Positions 25,784-34,680 of a DNA stretch of 64,000 bases are shown here, piece by piece. The stretch comes from Streptomyces sp. A2-16 (GTDB lineage: Bacteria > Actinomycetota > Actinomycetes > Streptomycetales > Streptomycetaceae). Under the pieces are notes generated by a model. The model was not told where the DNA came from and searched no databases. It saw nothing but the letters and a program-made list of their open reading frames with translations. Every line of letters starts with the position of its first letter. The first letter of the stretch is position 1. The stretch is from NCBI RefSeq assembly GCF_018128905.1, contig NZ_CP063808.1:310001-374000 (forward strand). The letters run 5' to 3'. The translations under genes and the position numbers were made by a program.

Positions 25784-26258
25784 CCTCGAACCGCACCTCG
25801 GACCACTTGCGGCTGTCGTGGATGATCTCGATCTGCACGGAGGCCCGCTCTCCTGCGACCGGGCCCGCGCTCAGACACGCGTCGACCTGGGCGTCGCCGC
25901 ACTGCGCGGTCCGCAGTTCCGGCCCCTGCGGGAAGCTTGCCGCCACCCAGGCGTCGATCTCGCCGCGTGGCATCAGGAAACGCGCCTCGTAGCGGGGTTC
26001 CGGCCCGGCCTGGAGCCCGCACCAGGCGTGGCGTGTCCCCGCCGGCAGCTTTGCCCCGCCGAAGGCCAGGGCCTCGGCGCACGAGGTCTTCTTCACGTCG
26101 GGCTCGACCGAGTCGTCGGTGAACAGCCAGGCGATCCCCAGCGCGATCAGGCCCGCCACCACCAGCGTCGGCACGGCCACGATCGCCAGGAAGACCCCCC
26201 ATCGGGTCCCGCCCGGCTCGGCCTGTTCCGCCACCGTTTCGGTCTGCGTCTGTGTCAT
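25770..26258 (-). CDS. Single-pass membrane protein with extracytoplasmic domain, unknown
   Basis: A 162-residue protein starting at ATG 26258, which has GGGGAA upstream. A short polar N-terminus rich in Thr and Gln (MTQTQTETVAEQAEP) precedes one transmembrane helix (about 21-45, GVFLAIVAVPTLVVAGLIAL). The outside part of about 115 residues contains four cysteines (SCAEAL, AWCGL, AQCGDA, DACLSAG), which could form two disulfides. I do not recognise the family. It is divergent from the YbjN-domain gene and convergent with clpB. Its 3' end is repeated four times. Confidence 0.7.
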   Translation of the reverse strand: MTQTQTETVAEQAEPGGTRWGVFLAIVAVPTLVVAGLIALGIAWLFTDDSVEPDVKKTSCAEALAFGGAKLPAGTRHAWCGLQAGPEPRYEARFLMPRGEIDAWVAASFPQGPELRTAQCGDAQVDACLSAGPVAGERASVQIEIIHDSRKWSEVRFEAFTL

Positions 26259-26398
26259 GTCTTCCCCGTTTCCTCGACACGTGCTTTCCAGGTCTGTCCG
26301 GATCATGTCAGCCCTGGGAGGACAGGGTCTGTCGGGGCTTGCCACCCCCCTCCCCGGATGGGGGAGGATGGCGGAATCCGTACGAAGGGAAATTCACG

Positions 26399-26923
26399 GT
26401 GACCATCGACCCGTCCTCGATTCCGAACTTCGGGGGCCAGCCCGAGCCGCAGCAAGGACCGGCGGGCCCCGTCGTCCCGGATCAGGATCTTGTGAAGCAG
26501 CTCCTCGACCAGATGGAGCTGAAGTATGTCGTCGACGACGAGGGTGACCTCGCGGCGCCGTGGGAGCAGTTCCGTACGTATTTCATGTTCCGTGGCGAGG
26601 GTGACCAGCAGGTCTTCTCGGTGCGGACGTTCTACGACCGGCCCCACCAGATCGACGAGAAGCCGCAGCTGCTGGAGTCCATCGACGACTGGAACCGGCG
26701 CACCCTGTGGCCCAAGGTCTACAGCCACACCCATGACGACGGCACCGTCCGCCTGATCGGCGAGGCGCAGATGCTCATCGGCACCGGCGTCAGCCTGGAG
26801 CACTTCGTCTCCTCGACGGTCAGCTGGGTGCGCGCCGCCATCGAGTTCGACAAGTGGCTCGTCGAGCAGCTCGGCCTCGAGGAGGAGGTCAACGACGCCG
26901 AGAAGCCCGAGGACGACGAGTAG
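26399..26923 (+). CDS. YbjN-domain protein
   Basis: A 174-residue acidic protein with a YbjN fold resembling type III secretion chaperones: QLLDQMELKYVVDDEGDLAA, RTYFMFRGEGDQQVFSV, LLESIDDWNRRTLWPKVY and LIGEAQMLIGTGVSLEHF. Function is poorly defined; family members affect stress or developmental behaviour when perturbed. GTG 26399 follows GAAGGGA by about eight bases. The tail is very acidic (EEVNDAEKPEDDE). Confidence 0.8.
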   Translation: MTIDPSSIPNFGGQPEPQQGPAGPVVPDQDLVKQLLDQMELKYVVDDEGDLAAPWEQFRTYFMFRGEGDQQVFSVRTFYDRPHQIDEKPQLLESIDDWNRRTLWPKVYSHTHDDGTVRLIGEAQMLIGTGVSLEHFVSSTVSWVRAAIEFDKWLVEQLGLEEEVNDAEKPEDDE

Positions 26924-26935
26924 GCGTTCCGCCCG

Positions 26936-28201
26936 CTACAGCGGCGTGTCGGCGATCACGACCAGATACGCGCCGTAGGCGAACGAGAGCCCGGCCAGGG
27001 CACCGGCCACCACGGCCGCGTGCCAGGGCCGGGCTCTCGCCGTTCGCACCAGCGCCCGCGCGAGCGGCAGCAGCAGCGGGAAGGCGGGCAGCAGGAACCG
27101 CGGCTTGGACGCGAAGAACCCCGACCCGCCGAGCGCGACCAGCAGCAGGACCCCGCTGTAGACCAGCAGCGGAAGAGGGGCGCGGTCGGCGAGCAGCAGG
27201 GCGTACAGGAGTACGGCGGCGGCGACCAGCAGCAGTGCCATCGGGAAGACGAGCCGGTCGCCCTGGAGCACCAGGTGCCGTACGAAGCGCAGTGAGCCCC
27301 GGCCGAGGTCGAAGCGGGAGCCCCAGCGGCGCTGCACCGCGAAGTAGCCGCCGAGCGGATCACCCTCGCGCCGGCCCACCCACAGCACGTACCCCAGCCA
27401 GCCCAGCGGGGCGAGCGCGGCGCCCGTCCACAGCCTGTGGGTAACTTTTCGGTTTGTCCGAAGGCCCTGGTGTTCTCGAAGACCCCGGTTTGTTCGAAGG
27501 CCCCGCACGAGTTCGTACGCGGCCGTCACGAGGACCGCCGCCGCGACCGCGAACCCGTTGGGCCGGGACAGCCCGGCGAGGGCGGCCAGCACCCCCGCCC
27601 ACACCCACCGCCCGGTCAGCACGGCGTACAGCGACCACGCGGCGAAGGCCGTCAGGACCGGTTCCGTGTACGCCAGCGACAGCACGACCGAGTGCGGCAG
27701 CAGGCCCCACAGCAGGACCAGGGCGGCGGCCACGGCGCGTCCGTGCAGACGTAGGGCGAGCGCGTGGATGCCGGCGGCGGCCACCGCGGCGGCGGTCCAC
27801 GACACCAGCAGGCCGGCCGCGCCCCAGCCGAGCGGCGTCAGCGCGGTCACGGCCCGGACCAGCCCCGGATACAGCGGGAAGAACGCCAGGTCGCTGAAGA
27901 CGACACCCGGCCGGACGTCGAGCGAGCGGCCGTACCCGTGCGCGGCGATCCCCAGATACCACCGCGAGTCCCAGGACCGCCCGAGCAGCGCGAGCGGCCC
28001 GTGACCGGTGGCCCACGCGGTCACCGCGACCACGCCGAGCCCGGTGAGCCGGGCGACGGCGAAGAGCCCGAGGGCCGCCACCAGGGGGTGCCGGAGAGTG
28101 GTCCGGAGGTGGGTTCCGGGTTGTGTGACGGTGGGCGGGGCGAGGGTGCTGGCTTGGGTCACATCAGCACATTGCATGGGAAACCGGGCATAAGCGAGCA
28201 C
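26936..28201 (-). CDS. PIG-V-like mannosyltransferase family membrane protein
   Basis: A polytopic protein of up to 421 residues with about eleven hydrophobic helices. The extracytoplasmic motif SWDSRWYLGIAAHGYG after the first helix, then FFPLYPGLVRAV and GLSRPNGFA, match the GT-C mannosyltransferase group that includes PIG-V. It probably moves a mannose from a polyprenyl-phosphate donor to a glycan or protein outside the membrane. The start is unclear: GTG 28201, ATG 28177 or GTG 28162 are all in frame without a clear ribosome site. A loop near the middle holds the repeated pentad RGLRTN, an in-frame tandem insertion at about 27450-27515. Confidence 0.72.
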   Translation of the reverse strand: MLAYARFPMQCADVTQASTLAPPTVTQPGTHLRTTLRHPLVAALGLFAVARLTGLGVVAVTAWATGHGPLALLGRSWDSRWYLGIAAHGYGRSLDVRPGVVFSDLAFFPLYPGLVRAVTALTPLGWGAAGLLVSWTAAAVAAAGIHALALRLHGRAVAAALVLLWGLLPHSVVLSLAYTEPVLTAFAAWSLYAVLTGRWVWAGVLAALAGLSRPNGFAVAAAVLVTAAYELVRGLRTNRGLREHQGLRTNRKVTHRLWTGAALAPLGWLGYVLWVGRREGDPLGGYFAVQRRWGSRFDLGRGSLRFVRHLVLQGDRLVFPMALLLVAAAVLLYALLLADRAPLPLLVYSGVLLLVALGGSGFFASKPRFLLPAFPLLLPLARALVRTARARPWHAAVVAGALAGLSFAYGAYLVVIADTPL

Positions 28202-28282
28202 TGTGTGCTCGGTGTCCGTGGGTCAACAGCCCCGACCCGGGTCGGCCTCCCGCCGGCGACCCGGACTCACTGTGCCCCGTGG

Positions 28283-29467
28283 TCAGCGTGTGAAGGCCTT
28301 GCGGAGCCGGTCCGCCGCGTCCGTCAGGACCTCCGTGCGCTTGCAGAACGCGAACCGCACGAACGGTGCCCCCGCTTCCCGGTCGTCGTAGAAGACGGCG
28401 TTCGGGATCGCGACGACGCCCGCGCGCTCGGGCAGGGCGCGGCAGAAGGCGAAGCCGTCGCTCTCGCCCAGGGGGCGGATGTCGGTGGTGATGAAGTAGG
28501 TGCCGGCGGGCCTGAAGACCTCGAAGCCCGCGTCGGCCAGACCCGCGGCCAGCAGGTCCCGCTTGGCCAGCATGTCCTCGCGGAACGCGGCGAAGTAGCT
28601 GTCGGGGAGGGCGAGTGCCTCGGCGACCGCGTACTGGAAGGGGCCGGAGGACACGTAGGTGAGGTACTGCTTCGCCGAGCGGACCGCCGAGACCAGGCCG
28701 GGTGCCGCCGTGATCCAGCCGACCTTCCAGCCGGTGAAGGAGAACGTCTTGCCGGCGGAGCCGATCGAGACCGTGCGCTCCCGCATGCCGGGGAAGGTCG
28801 CGAGGGGGAGGTGCTCGGCCTCGTCGAAGACCAGGTGCTCGTAGACCTCGTCGGTGACCACCAGCAGGTCCCGCTCCACCGCCAGCTCGGCGATCGCGGT
28901 CAGCTCCTCGCGGGTGAGGACGGTGCCGGTGGGGTTGTGCGGGGTGTTGATGAGCAGGAGGCGGGTCCGGTCGGTGACCGCGGCGCGCAGTTCGTCCAGG
29001 TCCAGGCGGAAGCTGCCGTCGTGCGGCCGCAGGGTGACCGGGACCCTGGTCCCGCCCGCCATCGCGATGCAGGCCGCGTAGGAGTCGTAGTACGGCTCGA
29101 ACGCGACGACCTCGTCACCCGGCTCGACCAGGGCGAGCAGGGCGGCGGCGATGGCCTCCGTGGCGCCGGCCGTGACCAGGACCTCGGTGTCGGGGTCGTA
29201 GGCCAGGCCGTAGCGGCGCTTTTGGTGCGCGGCGATCGCCGTGCGCAGCTCCGGGATCCCCGGGCCCGGCGGGTACTGGTTGCCGCGTCCGTCGCGCAGC
29301 GCCCGCACGGCCGCCTCCCTGACCTCCTCGGGGCCGTCCGTGTCGGGGAAGCCCTGACCCAGGTTGATCGAGCCGGTCTGCAGGGCGAGAGCGGACATCT
29401 CGGCGAAGATCGTCGTCCCGAACTCGGCGAGACGGCGGTTGAGCAGGGGACGCGCGCTGGAGGTCAT
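28283..29467 (-). CDS. Class I/II PLP-dependent aminotransferase (DapC/MtnE-like)
   Basis: A 394-residue fold-type I aminotransferase. Seen are INLGQGFPDTDGP, QYPPGPGIPELRTAIA, TAGATEAIAAAL, NTPHNPTGTVLT, VTDEVYEHLVF and the PLP-lysine region SAGKTFSFTGWKVGW, then APFVRFAFCK near the end. Related actinobacterial enzymes act on N-succinyl-diaminopimelate (DapC), methionine or kynurenine, and the sequence alone does not separate these. I use ATG 29467, which has AGGA eight bases upstream, over ATG 29476. The gene is alone and closely follows the mannosyltransferase region on the same strand. Confidence 0.85.
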   Translation of the reverse strand: MTSSARPLLNRRLAEFGTTIFAEMSALALQTGSINLGQGFPDTDGPEEVREAAVRALRDGRGNQYPPGPGIPELRTAIAAHQKRRYGLAYDPDTEVLVTAGATEAIAAALLALVEPGDEVVAFEPYYDSYAACIAMAGGTRVPVTLRPHDGSFRLDLDELRAAVTDRTRLLLINTPHNPTGTVLTREELTAIAELAVERDLLVVTDEVYEHLVFDEAEHLPLATFPGMRERTVSIGSAGKTFSFTGWKVGWITAAPGLVSAVRSAKQYLTYVSSGPFQYAVAEALALPDSYFAAFREDMLAKRDLLAAGLADAGFEVFRPAGTYFITTDIRPLGESDGFAFCRALPERAGVVAIPNAVFYDDREAGAPFVRFAFCKRTEVLTDAADRLRKAFTR

Positions 29468-29741
29468 GCCGGCCATCCTGCGCCCAAGCTCCGGAGTTCC
29501 TCAACCTGCGTCCGGGGAGTGGCACCCGTTGGCGGGACCCGGCGCACCGTCCCTGAGCAGGGGGAGAGCGGTCGGCACCTGTCGTGGTCGGCCCCTGTCG
29601 TCGTCCGTCTGCGTCGACCGCTTCCGGACGGCCCACGGACGCCAGACGGCCCATGGACGGCCCGGCCCAGAGGCCCGGGCGAGCCTCTCGCCGCACCTCC
29701 GGTCCAGGATGGGCACGGGCGGGCGTGGGCATCGTCATCTC

Positions 29742-29978
29742 ATGTATCAGCTACTCATCACAGGCCTCGCCATAGCCGCCGTGATCCTCTCGGGGCTGGT
29801 CGTCCTGATCCTGGCGCTGACGGTCAGGATGTGGGACGCCTGGTGGGCCAGATCGGCCCACGCCTTGGTCTTCCTGGCGGCCGCGGCGGCCGTGGTGTTC
29901 GCGATCCGCTGGGGAATCCATGCCCTGCCGCAGGACGGATGCGTGCACCATCCGTGCGTGACCGCGCCCGGCGACTAG
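29742..29978 (+). CDS. Small two-helix membrane protein, unknown
   Basis: A 78-residue protein starting at ATG 29742. Two hydrophobic helices (LLITGLAIAAVILSGLVVLI and ALVFLAAAAAVVFAIRW) are joined by a short loop, RMWDAWWARSA. The tail has two cysteines (QDGCVHHPCVT) that may lie outside the membrane. No family was recognised and no ribosome site is obvious. The 274 bp before it carry short GGACGGCCCA repeats and no gene. Confidence 0.5.
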   Translation: MYQLLITGLAIAAVILSGLVVLILALTVRMWDAWWARSAHALVFLAAAAAVVFAIRWGIHALPQDGCVHHPCVTAPGD

Positions 29979-30215
29979 GGCTTGTGGCGAACGTGGATCT
30001 CCCGGCGGACCGGGTCCGCAACCGCCGCAAGCGCGGCATCCGGGCCCCGGCCGACGCCGACCGGCTCCGGGCGGTACTCGATGGCCACCCGCAGCGGTCC
30101 TCCGTGCCAGGGGCGACCTGACCGAATCACGTTCAAGCGGATAGAGGATCAAGGGAAACGCAAGACCCCCTCTTTGTGGTGCCGGTGCCAGACTGCGCGT
30201 CAGGGCATTTGATCC

Positions 30216-33062
30216 ATGGGGGGAATGGTGGGCACGTCACGCTTCGTCGCCCTGGCCGCGAGCACGCTGGTCGTCGTGGGCGCTCTGGCCGGGGCGCCGG
30301 CCGCCGCGGCGGACACCGGGCAGCCCGGGACGTTGTACGTGCAGAACGTCGACTGGTGCAGCGACACGGGCCCGGGCACGCAGGACGTGCCGTTCTGCTC
30401 GGTGCAGGCCGCCGCCGACGTGGTGGTGCCGGGCCAGACGGTCGACATCGTCGGCCCCCCGCGCTACGGCGGGGCGGTGACCATCACCCGGTCCGGCACT
30501 TCCTCCGAGCCGATCACCTTCCAGGGCGTCTCCTCCGACCCCATCGGCACCTCGGCCGCCCTGATCCTGCCGCCGCTCCTGGGCGGAACGATCACCCTGT
30601 CGGGCGTGCACGACGTCCACGTCTCCAACCTCCAGCTGGACCACACCACGACCGACGCCGTCGACGTCAAAGGCTCGCAGGGCGTGGTGCTCGACCGTCT
30701 GTACATCGCCCAGCAGGGCCCCGAGGACGCGACCGCGGCCACCGACGGGGTCTCCGTCGACGGCGCCTCGTCGGACGTCACCGTCTCCCGCAGCAAGATC
30801 TATGACAGCCACGGGAACGCCGTCCAGGTCGCGTCCGGCGCGCACGACGTCACCGTGACGACCAACGAGCTCGAAGGCAGCAGGTACGCCGAGATCGCGG
30901 TCAGCGGCACCGCCACCGCGGATCTGACGGGCAACACGCTCGACGACGCGTGCGGCCCGGGCCTCACCATCGACGGCGGTTCCTCCGCGACGGTGGAGAA
31001 CAACGTCTTCACGGGCGTCGGGCACGGCACCGTCTGTCCCGCGCCGACCGCCCCCGCTTTCTCCGTCACCGCCGACTCGGCGGCCTCCGTGGCCGCTGAT
31101 TACAACGCCTTCGCGCTCGACAGCGGCCGGAGCGAGTACTCCTGGGGCGGCACCGGCTACACCATGGTCGCCGCCTTCACCGCGGCCACCGGCCAGGGCG
31201 CCCATGACCTCGACCACGTCGGCTACGCGTACCCGGACGCCACGGACGAGAACTCCCCGGTGATCGACTCGGCCGACGCCGACGCGCCGGGCGAACCGGC
31301 CACCGACGTGAACGGCGCGCCCCGGGTCGACGACCCCCTCGTCGCGGACACCGGCACCGGCGCGCACACGACGTACGACCGCGGGGCCTTCGAGCGGCAG
31401 GACACGCTCCCCATGCCCAGCGGAGCCACGTCGTCCAGCGGTATCGGCCCGCTCAGCGTGTCGGTGACACCGGGCATCGGGAATCCCGGCTCCTGGGGTC
31501 TGCCGCTGACGTACACGGTGGACTTCGGCGACGGCAGCGCAGCCGTCACGGACGTCTCGGGGACCGTCACGCACACGTACACCACCCCCGGCGTCTACGC
31601 CGAGAAGGTCACCGTCACCGACGCCAACGGGTCCGGCGCGACCCGGACGGCGAAGGTCACCGTCGGTACGGCGACGCCTCCGGCCACGTCATTGACCGTG
31701 CGCCCGGAGATCTTCCAGGGCACCGTCGACGCGGGAAGCGCCTCCCTCACGCTCGACCACTCGGACAACTGGGAGCTCGCCTCACGCACGGTCTCCTGGG
31801 GCGACGCCTCGTCCGACAGCGTGCCCGTCACCAGGGGAGCCGCGGGGCACGACTACGACGACGACGAGCCGTTCCGCAGCTACCTGCTGAAGCTGACGCA
31901 GACCGACATCTTCGGGCGCACCGCAACCGCCACCGCCACCTTCCGGCCGGCCGACTCCTACACGCCGCTGACGCCGCCGGAGTACGACTACCAGGGCACC
32001 GTCAAGGCACACGGCCTCCTCGACCTCACCAGCAGCACCCTGCACACCGATACGAACGGCGTCGACGCGGCCGCCCTGAGGGTCACGGTCACCGGCGGCA
32101 CCGCGGGCGGTTATCTGACCCTCTATCCGTACGGCACGGCACGGCCGTCCGTCTCCGCTGTGAACTTCGCCGCGCACCAGACCGCCGAGAACGGCATGAC
32201 GGTCAGGACAGGCCCCTCCGGGGACGTGTACCTCTACAACGGCAGCGCGGCCTCCGTCAGCGTGAAGGTCGTCACCGCCGGGATCTTCAGCCACGCCCAG
32301 TACGGGCACTCCTACACGCCCGTCGCCCCCGTCCGCGTGCTCGACACACGAAACGGCACGGGCGGCGTCACCGGCCCGGTGGCGTCCGGGAAGTCGATCA
32401 CGGTCAGCGTCGCCGGAACCCACGGCATCCCGGCGGACGCGGCGGCCGTCGTCCTCGACGTCCAGACGACGAGCACCCAGGCTTCCGGGTCGCTCACCGT
32501 CACCTCGCACGGCATCGCGGACTCGGCCGTCACCACGTCGTACTGGACCAAGGGGCAGACGGTGTCGAACCTGACCGTCGTGCCGCTCGCCGACGGCAAG
32601 GTCGTGCTGCACAACAGCAGCAGCGGCTCCGTGCAACTGGTCACCGACGTCTTCGGCTACGCCGACGCGACCGGCACGGGTTCGGTCTACCTGCCGTCCA
32701 CGCCCACCCGGATCCTCGACACCCGGAACGGCACCGGCACCGGGGGCCGCATCGCCAAGCTCGGGGCGCACCAGACGCTGAAGCTCAGGTTCAGCGGCGT
32801 CCACGGCATCCCGTCGTCCGGCACCACGGCCGCCGACCTGGTGCTGACCGCCGTCAGCCCCGCCGCCGGCGGCTACCTGACCGCCTGGGCCGACGGAACC
32901 ACCCGGCCGGGTACGGCGAGCCTGGACTACGGCACCGGGCGGACGACACCGAACGAGATCATGCCTCCGGTCGGCTCGGACGGGTACGTCGACATCTACA
33001 ACGGCGGCTCGGCGGCCGTGAACGTCCTCGCCGACCAGTACGGCGCGTACGTGGCCCAGTGA
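30216..33062 (+). CDS. Large secreted beta-helix/PKD exoprotein
   Basis: A 948-residue exoprotein with a Sec signal peptide (about 1-33, ending AAAADT). Residues of about 35-400 form a right-handed parallel beta-helix of the polysaccharide-lyase type (ITFQGVSS, VHVSNLQLDHTTTDAVDV, NAVQVASGAHDVTVTTNEL, GLTIDGGSSATVENNVF). A PKD domain follows (YTVDFGDGSAAVTD, THTYTTPGVYAEKVTV) and a second PKD-like unit. The C-terminal third is built of two or more repeats with RVLDTRNGTG, VVLDVQTT and VTDVFGYA, a module common in Streptomyces secreted proteins. It may bind or cut a polysaccharide, but catalytic residues are not evident. ATG 30225 or GTG 30228 are alternative starts. Confidence 0.82.
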   Translation: MGGMVGTSRFVALAASTLVVVGALAGAPAAAADTGQPGTLYVQNVDWCSDTGPGTQDVPFCSVQAAADVVVPGQTVDIVGPPRYGGAVTITRSGTSSEPITFQGVSSDPIGTSAALILPPLLGGTITLSGVHDVHVSNLQLDHTTTDAVDVKGSQGVVLDRLYIAQQGPEDATAATDGVSVDGASSDVTVSRSKIYDSHGNAVQVASGAHDVTVTTNELEGSRYAEIAVSGTATADLTGNTLDDACGPGLTIDGGSSATVENNVFTGVGHGTVCPAPTAPAFSVTADSAASVAADYNAFALDSGRSEYSWGGTGYTMVAAFTAATGQGAHDLDHVGYAYPDATDENSPVIDSADADAPGEPATDVNGAPRVDDPLVADTGTGAHTTYDRGAFERQDTLPMPSGATSSSGIGPLSVSVTPGIGNPGSWGLPLTYTVDFGDGSAAVTDVSGTVTHTYTTPGVYAEKVTVTDANGSGATRTAKVTVGTATPPATSLTVRPEIFQGTVDAGSASLTLDHSDNWELASRTVSWGDASSDSVPVTRGAAGHDYDDDEPFRSYLLKLTQTDIFGRTATATATFRPADSYTPLTPPEYDYQGTVKAHGLLDLTSSTLHTDTNGVDAAALRVTVTGGTAGGYLTLYPYGTARPSVSAVNFAAHQTAENGMTVRTGPSGDVYLYNGSAASVSVKVVTAGIFSHAQYGHSYTPVAPVRVLDTRNGTGGVTGPVASGKSITVSVAGTHGIPADAAAVVLDVQTTSTQASGSLTVTSHGIADSAVTTSYWTKGQTVSNLTVVPLADGKVVLHNSSSGSVQLVTDVFGYADATGTGSVYLPSTPTRILDTRNGTGTGGRIAKLGAHQTLKLRFSGVHGIPSSGTTAADLVLTAVSPAAGGYLTAWADGTTRPGTASLDYGTGRTTPNEIMPPVGSDGYVDIYNGGSAAVNVLADQYGAYVAQ

Positions 33063-33333
33063 TGCCGCAAGCGCCGACCGGAGCCCGCGCGGAACGACGC
33101 AGGCGACCCGGTCCGCGCATTCCGCGGGTACGGTCGCCCGTCGCCGGGAATCTCACCCGTCGACTGAAGTCGTCGCCGCCCGACGGCCATACCGGTCTCC
33201 CGGGCCCGACAGAAGCCTCTGAAGTAGCTCAACTCTGCTTTGGCCCGTGAGACGGAGGGGCATCTCCAGCTCACGCAACCGGCGAGGCGCCCACGGGGGG
33301 TCGCTTCGGGGGGTAAGGGAAGGAGGGTGAGCC

Positions 33334-33666
33334 ATGGTCGTCGGCATCATCCTTGCGGTGTTCGCGGTCCTGTTCGTCGGGGTTCTGGTGTCCGCCGCGA
33401 ACAAGAGGCAGCGGGTCCGGCTGATCAAGGAGCCCCGCGGCGGACGGACCCGGGTGCACCGCGAAAGCTGGTGGGCCGGAGGTGGCACGGGTGTCGGCTC
33501 GACGTGCGGGGCGTCGGGCGGGAGCTCCGGCGGGCACAGCGGGGGACACGGCGGGGGGCACCACGGCGGGCACTCCTGTGGTGGTGGGCACTCCTGCGGC
33601 GGTGGGTCGTCCTGTGGTGGCGGGTCGTCCTGCGGCGGCGGGGGCGGATGCGGGGGAGGCAGCTGA
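33334..33666 (+). CDS. Small membrane protein with Gly/His/Cys-rich tail
   Basis: A 110-residue protein with a strong ribosome site (AAGGAGGGTG) before ATG 33334. One N-terminal transmembrane helix (VVGIILAVFAVLFVGVLV) precedes a basic stretch and then a tail of almost only Gly, Ser, His and Cys: GGHSGGHGGGHHGGHSCGGG followed by repeated HSCGGG and SSCGGG units. The repeated His and Cys could bind a metal such as zinc or copper, or cross-link. The function is unknown. A strong terminator stands 50 bp downstream. Confidence 0.75.
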   Translation: MVVGIILAVFAVLFVGVLVSAANKRQRVRLIKEPRGGRTRVHRESWWAGGGTGVGSTCGASGGSSGGHSGGHGGGHHGGHSCGGGHSCGGGSSCGGGSSCGGGGGCGGGS

Positions 33667-33718
33667 CACGGGGCAGCTGAGCTCCGGCAGGGGGAACCGC
33701 ATCCCCGCACGGGGGAGC

Positions 33719-33762
33719 GCGGGGGCGTGCGTCCTGACCTGGGTCGGGACGCACGCCCCCGC
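33719..33762. terminator. Strong terminator after the Gly/His/Cys-rich gene
   Basis: A perfect 16-bp stem, GCGGGGGCGTGCGTCC (33719-33734) paired with 33747-33762, has a 12-nt loop. Confidence 0.9.
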
Positions 33763-34067
33763 TTGTCGCACTTTCACTCCGGAACTCCGGTGCTCCGGCA
33801 TACGCTCCGGCCGCCGTGACGCGCGCCTTGGTTGAACAGTTGAGCTGAGGAGCCCACGGAGGGATGGAAACCCCACGAACTTGGGTAAAAACGCTGTGGT
33901 GGCGCCACTGTTCATGATTCCCTCTAAAACACCAACACAGCCCCTCGGACGTCACACGGACAACTCCTGACCTTCCGACTGGGCTGACCGGGCCGATCCC
34001 CCCACAGTCGCCCGGGTGTGCCGGAACCCCACACCACCCTTTCTTTGCGTGCTAGCGGAGCCGACCC
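33763..34067. other. 305-bp gene-free region with an A/T-rich patch
   Basis: No gene is supported. The part at about 33870-33945 is unusually A/T-rich for this genome (runs such as TAAAAACG and TCTAAAACACCAACACA) and probably holds the promoter of the DUF2617 gene. No operator was recognised. Confidence 0.4.
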
Positions 34068-34592
34068 ATGCTCACGACCCTGAACACCTCGTACACCGAC
34101 ACGCGCGCGGCCGACCTCGCCTGGGCCCTGGGGCGTGAGCCGCTGCCCGCCCTCGCCACGCTCGACCTCGAGATCGCCGGGGCGAAGCTTCAGTTGAGAC
34201 TTCTCGGCGCGTCCCACCAAGTGCTCCTGGAGGAGGACCGTGGCACGTGTTCGGAGACGGTGGCGTGCATCGCCGGCAGCAGTACGCCGTTGCCGCTGGG
34301 CGTGGCCAAGCGGATCGGGGACTGGGAGTACGAGTTCGCCGCGCGCGTGGAGGTGCTGTCGCCGGGTCAGTTCGCGGGCCGGGCACAGGAGTTGCTGGCA
34401 CTGGTGTCCGATCATCCGCACGGACTCGCCGGCGTCTTTCCCGGGAGCCCGCACGCGTTCACGGCCCTGCTGGCCCAGCGGTACGACGGACAGGTGCACT
34501 GGCGGACCTGGCACGCGTACCCGCAGGACGGCCAGTTGGTGGCCACGCGGACGCGCGTCGGGGTCCGGGTCCCGGTGGGGACGGCGCACTGA
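34068..34592 (+). CDS. DUF2617 family protein
   Basis: A 174-residue protein of the actinobacterial DUF2617 family (MLTTLNTSYTDTRAADLAWAL, LQLRLLGASHQVLL, YEFAARVEVLSPGQF, FPGSPHAFTALLA, VHWRTWHAYPQDGQLVATR). No activity is established. It is encoded directly before the membrane aminopropyltransferase in the same direction (88-bp gap), which suggests a related role. It starts at ATG 34068, 300 bp after the previous terminator. Confidence 0.85.
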   Translation: MLTTLNTSYTDTRAADLAWALGREPLPALATLDLEIAGAKLQLRLLGASHQVLLEEDRGTCSETVACIAGSSTPLPLGVAKRIGDWEYEFAARVEVLSPGQFAGRAQELLALVSDHPHGLAGVFPGSPHAFTALLAQRYDGQVHWRTWHAYPQDGQLVATRTRVGVRVPVGTAH

Positions 34593-34680
34593 GCCAGGCA
34601 AACCCGTGTTTCCCGGTTCACTCCCAGTTCCACACGTGTGGGTGACGAAGCGTGCCATGGCCGTGACGTAACGTCGCACC

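Noticed and set aside
29979..30215. Possible gene remnant reading ADRLRAVLDGHP and ending at 30121
   Set aside because: It is too short, has no start, and matches no family I recognise. I treat the stretch as non-coding upstream sequence of the exoprotein gene.
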